Shown: piece by piece, positions 56,690 to 64,000 of the stretch
How positions within the stretch are numbered: position 1 is the stretch's first letter
How the letters are laid out: every line of letters starts with the position of its first letter
The notes under the pieces: generated by a model
The model's input: only the letters and a program-made list of their open reading frames with translations
The model's database searches: none
What the model was told of the DNA's origin: nothing
Source: Adiantum capillus-veneris
Lineage: Eukaryota; Streptophyta; Polypodiopsida; Polypodiales; Pteridaceae
NCBI GenBank assembly: GCA_014529385.2
Contig: CM043959.1
Location: forward strand, 65,412,253-65,476,252
Length of the DNA: 64,000 nucleotides
Direction of reading: 5' to 3'
Position numbers and translations under genes: made by a program

Positions 56690-57820
56690 TTGGTGTATGT
56701 GCAAACGGTGGTCTGCTAGTGTGTGTTGTATCTTTTGAAGGTGTTTTTAAGAGGAAAAGAGTGATGTGAATGCCCTGAGCCATAGAGAGGTCTTGTGTTT
56801 GTGTGTTGGGTGTGTTCCCCATTCCCCCTCTCCATCGTCTATCGACCTCCATATGAGCATGCCGCTGAGTGCACGCAGCACCGGTGTGCAGCAGTGATTT
56901 GGGGCATTTGTGGTTCTATTGAGCAGCTGACAGTTGACAATGGTGATTCTTGCTAGAAGTCGGTGGCGCCCATTGGGGTTTGATCACACGGTGGTGCCCA
57001 TCGGCCCCACCTCCCATTCTTTTATTGAAGACAAAGGGAGCACTAGTGCTAGCACTATGCCCTCCCCCAGGCTCATGTGAGAGTACCACAAGACAGAGAA
57101 GAGGTGGAATTTTGACCAAAGGACATTGTCCTCTCCAAGAAATTTTAATTCGGTCGTACACATGGACCAATGAGCCAAAAGTTACTAAAAAAGTATAGGC
57201 ACCTCTATAAAAGAGGGTTTTGTCTCATTTTTTGGGGTCTTTTGAGTTTTTTGCAAAATTGGGTCCTTGCTAAGCCAAGAAGTGGCTTTTTTTGAAACTT
57301 TTCATAGAAGTGTGTGACTGCAAAGCCATAAGGGGTCTTTTTTGGTTTCTAGATAGAGGAGTGTGCTTATCAAACCAAGGGGTGTTTTTCTTGGGAGCTA
57401 GCCATGGTTTTGGTGCTCGTGATTTTGTAAAGGGTTTTTTTGATGCAAGATCAAGTTGTGATTTACTTGCTCATATCTCCACTTTCCCCCTCTCTTTCTC
57501 CTGCTCTTGGTGTGTTTCACGGTGCTAGGAGTGTGCATGTGTGTGCCCCCCCCAACCGGTGGTGTTTGTGTAAAGAAAGTGAGATAGAGCCTTTGTGTGT
57601 GTTGAAAGGGTTGACACGAACCATGATGGTGCATGTGAGTGTGCGGTGATCTTGTCGAGCGTGTGTGTGTTCGAGTTTGTGTAAACGGAAGTTTGATAGT
57701 GTAATTTGGTTGTTCTGAAGGTGTTTTTGGATAGGGGTGTTGTGAATGCCCTAAGCTATAGAGAGGTAGTCTGTGTGTGTTCTAAATGTGCTCCCCATTC
57801 CCCCTCTCCAAAGTTGTTGG
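56690..57820 (+). repeat. Pair of diverged direct repeats of about 160 bp
   Basis: The unit ending GAATGCCCT...ATAGAGAGGT...TCCCCATTCCCCCTCTCCA occurs at about 56690-56838 and again at about 57675-57813. Both start with GTGTATGTGCAAACGG-like sequence. DNA between them holds a TATA box at 57206. This may be duplicated LTR or leader DNA of the copia remnant that follows. Confidence 0.6.
57206..57213 (+). promoter_or_regulatory. Possible TATA box of an old LTR
   Basis: TATAAAAG stands in plain DNA upstream of a copia remnant on the same strand. No partner LTR was found. Confidence 0.3.
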
Positions 57821-57899
57821 ATACAGATTTGCACCAATTTTTGGTTCCAACAGGAGGTTTATGCGTCGATAGATACATATTTTTATCACCAAGGGTGTC

Positions 57900-58620
57900 A
57901 TTGAGCTCTTTTCAGAGTGATATCCCTCTATGGCAAACAAACTTGGAACACATCATCACCATTGAATAGGAAGTGTTTGCAACCACTAGAGCTTGTCCAT
58001 AGAGACATTTTCAATCCTATGTCCTGACCAAGTCTCTAGAGGAAGCTAGCTATTTTGTGAATTTCATAGAAAATTTGACTAGAAAGGTGTGGGTTTATCC
58101 TTTGTGACAAAACATCAAGTTTTTTCTACTTTCCAGAAATTCTTAACATTGGTAGAGAATCAATCTGGCAAAAGATCAAAAGCTTGAGGATTGATAATGG
58201 TGGATAGTACATCTCCATGGATTTTGAGGATTTTTGTAGCAAGAGAGGTATTAAGTGGCGACTTACTACACCTTACACACCCAATCAAAATGAATTTGGA
58301 AAGGATAAATTGAACAATTAAGGTGCAAGTCATAGCCATGCTTTCTATGGAAAATCTAACTCAAGCTTTTTGGGTAGAGACAATACTGACAGTGGTACAT
58401 ATCATCAACAAACCACCTATGCCATTGAACTTCTAAATTCAAAAAGATCCTTTGGAAAAAGCTAAAACCAGAGTCACACAAGTGTATTTTTATTGGTTAT
58501 GGTGTAGATGGAGAGATGGGATATCATCTATGGCACCCAAAATCTTACAAAATAATTCGTAGTTCACATATTATCTTTAACAAATCAAAGATGCACAAGA
58601 AACCTATCAAATAGGTGGAG
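57900..58620 (+). pseudogene. Degenerate copia integrase
   Basis: Across frames I read YFVNFIENLTRKVWVYPL, then KIKSLRIDNGG with a stop where GEY follows, then DFCSKRGIKWRLTTPYTPNQ, and later SYKIIRSSHIIFNKSKMHKK. This is copia integrase in order. The second Asp in RIDNGG is legible, while the E of the usual NGVAER box is in a damaged part (NEFGKDK). Many stops show old decay. Confidence 0.75.
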
Positions 58621-58779
58621 TACAAAAAAGTCACATTGGAGGACATTGCGTTGAAATCTATGAAAACTCTAAAGACTAATGATGTACCTTACACTAGAAG
58701 TGCTCTGATTGGTAGGTCAGAGAGCACTAGTAAGGCTTTGAGACAATCTAGTAGATCCTCACATCCACTAGAGCAATTT

Positions 58780-59305
58780 TAGATACGGTTGGATTATATC
58801 ATTATGATAGATTCTGATGAGCCATATTGTTATAAAGAAGCTATGAGAGTGGATGACAAGGTCAAATGGGAGCCATGCAATCAGAGTACCACTTGATTGT
58901 CTCAACAATGAGACATGGGACTTGGTTGAATGTCCAGAAGGCAAGCACGCCTTAACTTGTAGTTGGGTTTACAAAGAGAATGATCCTAAGTCTAGATACA
59001 AGGCTAAATTGGTTGCTAAGGAGTTCAAGTAGCAAAAGGGAGTTGATTTTGACAAAATTTTCTCACTTGTGGTCAGGATGACTACACGCCGCATAGTGCT
59101 TACCCTAGTGTCCATTGAGGACATGGAACTTGTCCAAATGGATATGAAGATATCCTTTCTTCATGGGGATCTTGAAGAGGATGTTTACATGAAGAAACTT
59201 GAAGGTTTTGAACAGCCTAGCAGGAAGGAGCTTGGTGCAAACTCAAGAAAGGATTTAAGGCTTAAACCAGGGGTCAAGGTAGTGGTATCAAAAGTTTATA
59301 CGTAG
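58780..59305 (+). pseudogene. Degenerate copia reverse transcriptase
   Basis: The same strand continues with EPYCYKEAMRVDDKVKWEP, NNETWDLVECPEGKHAL, SRYKAKLVAKEFK-stop-QKGVDF, and the open frame 59069-59305 with VRMTTRRIVLTLVSIEDMEL, VQMDMKISFLHGDLEEDVYM and KLEGFEQPSRKE. These are the first RT motifs of copia. The catalytic YVDD part and RNase H are missing. The sequence breaks off near 59300, next to a gypsy remnant in the opposite direction. Confidence 0.82.
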
Positions 59306-59379
59306 AAGTGAGATAGCCTTCCCAATAAATAATGTCTTAACTTTGTGGCACTGGACATCATGCCCAATGCATTCCTTTC

Positions 59380-60990
59380 AGTGGTAGAATAGCCTTGCTC
59401 AACCTTATTGAACCTTCTACTAGAAAAATATAATGGAAAATTGGTCCACCCATCTCATGGTTGAGCTAGAATAGCACCCATCACCATGCCCAAAGCATCA
59501 ACATGTATGTGCAAAATAGCCTCCAAGTTTGGTTGTTGAAGAACTGGCTTGGTGCTTATAGCTGTTTTTAGATTTTGAAAGCCTAATTCACAATCAAGGG
59601 ACCAAATGAACTTGACTCGTTTCTGGGTGAGTTCATATAATGAATGAGCCTTAGTTGTTGCAAACATATAAATGCACCTTTGATAAAAAATTGATGTAAC
59701 TTAAATGAGCTAGGCTCAAACACAATTATCGGTGCTCTAGCATATTGGACACTTTGGATCTTGTCATCAACCATATCAATTCGATTTTTGGACACCACAT
59801 GATCAAGTATTTGTCCCTTCAAGGCCATGAATATTGAGTTAGACATATCCTCATCTCTAGAACACCACCTCCAGGGATAGTAGATGCATCTCTTTAGATG
59901 AATAGATGGTGAACACAAATATGGCTTAAAAATTATGCAAGGACTCACTAAATATTTCCATCATGCATCTTTGGAATGTAGCTATCCAAGCATTAAATAA
60001 ACCAGATGGCATAATTAAATACATGGATTCTCTCCATTTAGCGATAAAAGTTGTTTTAGTCCTATCTTCTGGTGCAATAGTCAACTCGTTGTCTCTATTG
60101 TATTCATCATGTCCAACTATTTCATTGAGCATCATGTCTGTGAAAGGTAATGGAAATGGGTCTTTGATTGTTTGAGCATTTAGCTTTTCTTTATCCATGC
60201 ATACTCTGAGTTTGTCATTTTTCTTTGGGACCACCACCATGGAAAGTAGCCAATCGCTGTTCACCACCTCTGTGAACCGTGCCTTTAGAAGATTTTCTAT
60301 CTCTTCTTTAAACTTCTTAGCATAGTCCGAGTACATCTTATATCTTTGCAATCTAGCTGGTCTAGCATTAGGCTTAAGCGGTACTCTATGCTGAAAAATC
60401 TTAAGCGGTACTCTATGTTGAAAAATCTCATAGTCGACTCCTTTCATATCTATATGCTCCCAAGTAAATACATCTTGATATTTTTGAAAAAATTATCTTT
60501 CCTTTTCTTTAATCTCTAGGCTCAGGTGTTCGTTAATCTTTATCATCTTTGGATGTGATCATCTAAATTTTTCGTGATGTATGGCTTCTTGTTTTCATCG
60601 TGTAGATTTTTCCTCATAGTTAGTATCTATCTCCCATCTCTTTGGTCTGACCTGGTAGTCCTCATCAATTTTTGTGTCTATGTTGGTTTCTACACCAGGT
60701 TTTGTATGTGATCCTAATCACCTATGCCTGCTTTTGGCCACCTTCACTAGTGTCAATATGAACCATGTGATAGAGAGCATCTTTTAGATCTTTTTGAATG
60801 GCATATGTGGGAATGCACTCAATATTTAGAGGTTTGACGTTCCTTATCACCTTTGATACCTAGATTTCCTTTGGTTTCCTCACCTCGAGAGTGCAACTTC
60901 TCATAATCCTACCCTTGTTGTGATTCTTTTGCCATTGTACTGATGTGGTCTTCTTCCTCGTGTTGAGTGTCATACAATCATTTTGAATGA
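59380..60990 (-). pseudogene. Degenerate gypsy pol remnant
   Basis: On the minus strand, from about 60500 leftwards: DVFTWEHIDMKGVDYEIFQH, the usual lead into Tat/Athila-type RT, then KKNDKLRVCMDKEKLNAQTI, then IAPEDRTKTTFIAKW, then ILDHVVSKNRIDMVDDKIQS and YELTQKRVKFIWSLDCELGF with KPVLQQPN, the start of RNase H. The part between YN and ELTIAPED has lost the D-GYSGY catalytic box. A 27-bp tandem duplication doubles IFQHRVPLK. Upstream (60600-60990) a few weak protease-like words are left (VIRNVKPLNIECIP). It is old and inactive. Confidence 0.8.
60372..60425 (-). repeat. Tandem duplication, 2 x 27 bp, inside the gypsy RT remnant
   Basis: CTTAAGCGGTACTCTATG starts at 60372 and 60399. The copies differ at one base. 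It is in frame and repeats nine residues. Confidence 0.95.
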
Positions 60991-61528
60991 TTGATTGACT
61001 CTGAGTTCTAACTAGGAGATTGGTTTGTGTCAAGAGCCTTAGCTCACCATCGTGATTGCCAAAATGGAATGAGTTGGATTGCTCTGGCCTCCTTCATGGA
61101 TGTGAAATTTGTTGAAGACATGAACCTACAAGGCTTCCTTCACTCTCCTCTGCTCTTATGCTGATAGAGTACTAATGGGTTGTGTGTGCAATAAACCAAA
61201 AGTTCTGGAAAACCATAGCCCTTGCCCGATCCCAAGCCCAATACTTGACATGTGTCTACCACATTTTTCTTCAAGCGTCCTTGAAGAGTTTCTATATTTC
61301 CAAAACTGGAAGAGATTGTGGGGTGGATGGAGGCTCTTGAAATACCTTCAAGATTTCTCATCCTCATTGCAAGAGTCAAAATCAAGGTAAGTCTTTTGGA
61401 GAGCTCGACTAGATCAATTGTAGTGCAAAGAGTTAGGGGTGGTGTTTGGGCTAGCTATGAGTGTAGTGGCGGTTCTAAAACTTATTGTTGTGTGTGGCAT
61501 GGCTTTGCCAAGTAACCAGTGCTACCGG
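60991..61528. other. Unassigned DNA
   Basis: No gene was recognised. Confidence 0.4.
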
Positions 61529-63108
<1,580 letters not shown>

Positions 63109-63918
63109 ATGTTTCTTCAGCTACAGCAGGTCGCCCATGCTTCTCTGCACCTGCTATGCGCCATTCAATTTTGGTTGCATCATGAGGAGCTTCTCTCTTA
63201 CGGTGGGTCTGCATCAATGACCATACGCTACTGCTGTTTCACTCGTAGTAGAGGCGGTAGCTGCCACTCCAATCACTTATCCATCATGAGCATCATGATG
63301 ATCACCTTGTACGTGAGCCTCTCGATTGTAACTGACGTGGTACAACTCCATTTCCTACATCAAGCGGCGCCCAATGCATACCTCTTCTTCACCTCATTTT
63401 GTCAAGGTATTGTTGGCGTCAACGCCTTGGTATTGCTCACGAGCCCAACATCTGTAGCTTTACTTTGTTTTTTTCATAGCTGCTTCTACGGTGATGCCTG
63501 GATAACCCATGCTTGGAATCTACTAATTTCCTCTCAGTTTGCTAACCATAGTCCATTGTCGACGACCTCCCCTAATCTTGCTAACCTCATGCGGTCCAGA
63601 TGCAGAGTAGAATGCTACATGCTCGAATACTACATGCTCGTAACATGTCTTTCTGATTTACAATTGCTTGCTTTCATGGTCTGGCCGATTGAGTTGCTTG
63701 CACCATCAAGGTCATCTCTAATGATTTTCAGCAAGCATGTAGTTGTTCGCAAAGAGACAAGTTCACTCCGAAAAGTGGAAGTTCATCAAACTGCAAAGAG
63801 CAAACAGGGGAGCTTGCTCCTCCCAAGCCGATGGTTATTTATGGCCTCTATGCTGATGACCCCTATGATTCTTACCCTTACACGAAACTCAAATACTCCG
63901 CCTGGAGCATGTTTATAG
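63109..63918 (+). other. Unrecognised 269-codon open frame
   Basis: The frame is long and without stops but rich in Leu, Ser, His and Cys, with several hydrophobic stretches and no known motif. In another frame the last part (63815-63950) reads PPKPMVIYGLYADDPYDSYP and SMFIVVHDADTPP, which looks as protein-like as the long frame. I therefore cannot say which, if either, is coding. It runs close to the window end. Confidence 0.2.
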
Positions 63919-64000
63919 TCGTCCATGATGCTGATACTCCCCCGTAGCCCATGCAACCTCCTCAGGGAAAATCAATGACGATGGTTTTAATGTAGCTCGA

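Overview
This window looks like nuclear DNA of a land plant with a large, transposon-filled genome. The evidence is plant-type Ty3/gypsy retrotransposons of two lineages (Tat-like with two RNase H domains, and a chromodomain-bearing chromovirus), Ty1/copia elements primed by initiator Met tRNA, a CACTA (En/Spm) transposase with spliced exons, and long GA/CT and AT microsatellites. Two further transposase-like remnants recall families I associate with non-seed plants and animals, so a fern, lycophyte or bryophyte is possible. That is a weak inference. No bacterial, organellar, rRNA or tRNA gene was recognised, and I see no intact host gene.

Layout. 1-13767: a tandem Tat-like gypsy array, read as internal A (partial) - LTR - internal B - LTR, where the middle LTR serves both copies. 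B carries an inverted block of about 0.95 kb in pol. 13768-16745: non-coding DNA with a degenerate minisatellite, a hairpin and a copia gag remnant. 16746-21961: a complete but mutated copia element on the minus strand with 319-bp LTRs and a TCTCT target duplication. 21967-23603: an LTR-like block, a copia fragment and microsatellites. 23604-29246: two unrecognised gene remnants separated by a block of short AAGTG-type repeats. 29366-41052: a second tandem gypsy array (chromovirus), LTR - internal 1 - LTR - internal 2, with internal 2 cut off after the reverse transcriptase. 41311-42634: a decayed FCP1-like phosphatase gene followed by a second AAGTGGTT/AACCACTT block. 44580-45640: an AT-rich tandem repeat. 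47289-48437: a minus-strand transposase-like remnant. 48765-49860: a third AAGTGGTT block. 52277-56230: a minus-strand CACTA transposase. 57700-61000: copia and gypsy remnants. 61000-64000: a GA microsatellite and unrecognised DNA.

The window is best read as layered transposon insertion, LTR-LTR recombination, inversion and decay. The least explained signals are the three AAGTGGTT-type arrays, the inverted pol block in B, and the replacement of part of the reverse transcriptase in chromovirus copy 1 by gag-like sequence from another element. I found no convincing intact new system; every large coding region I could place is damaged.
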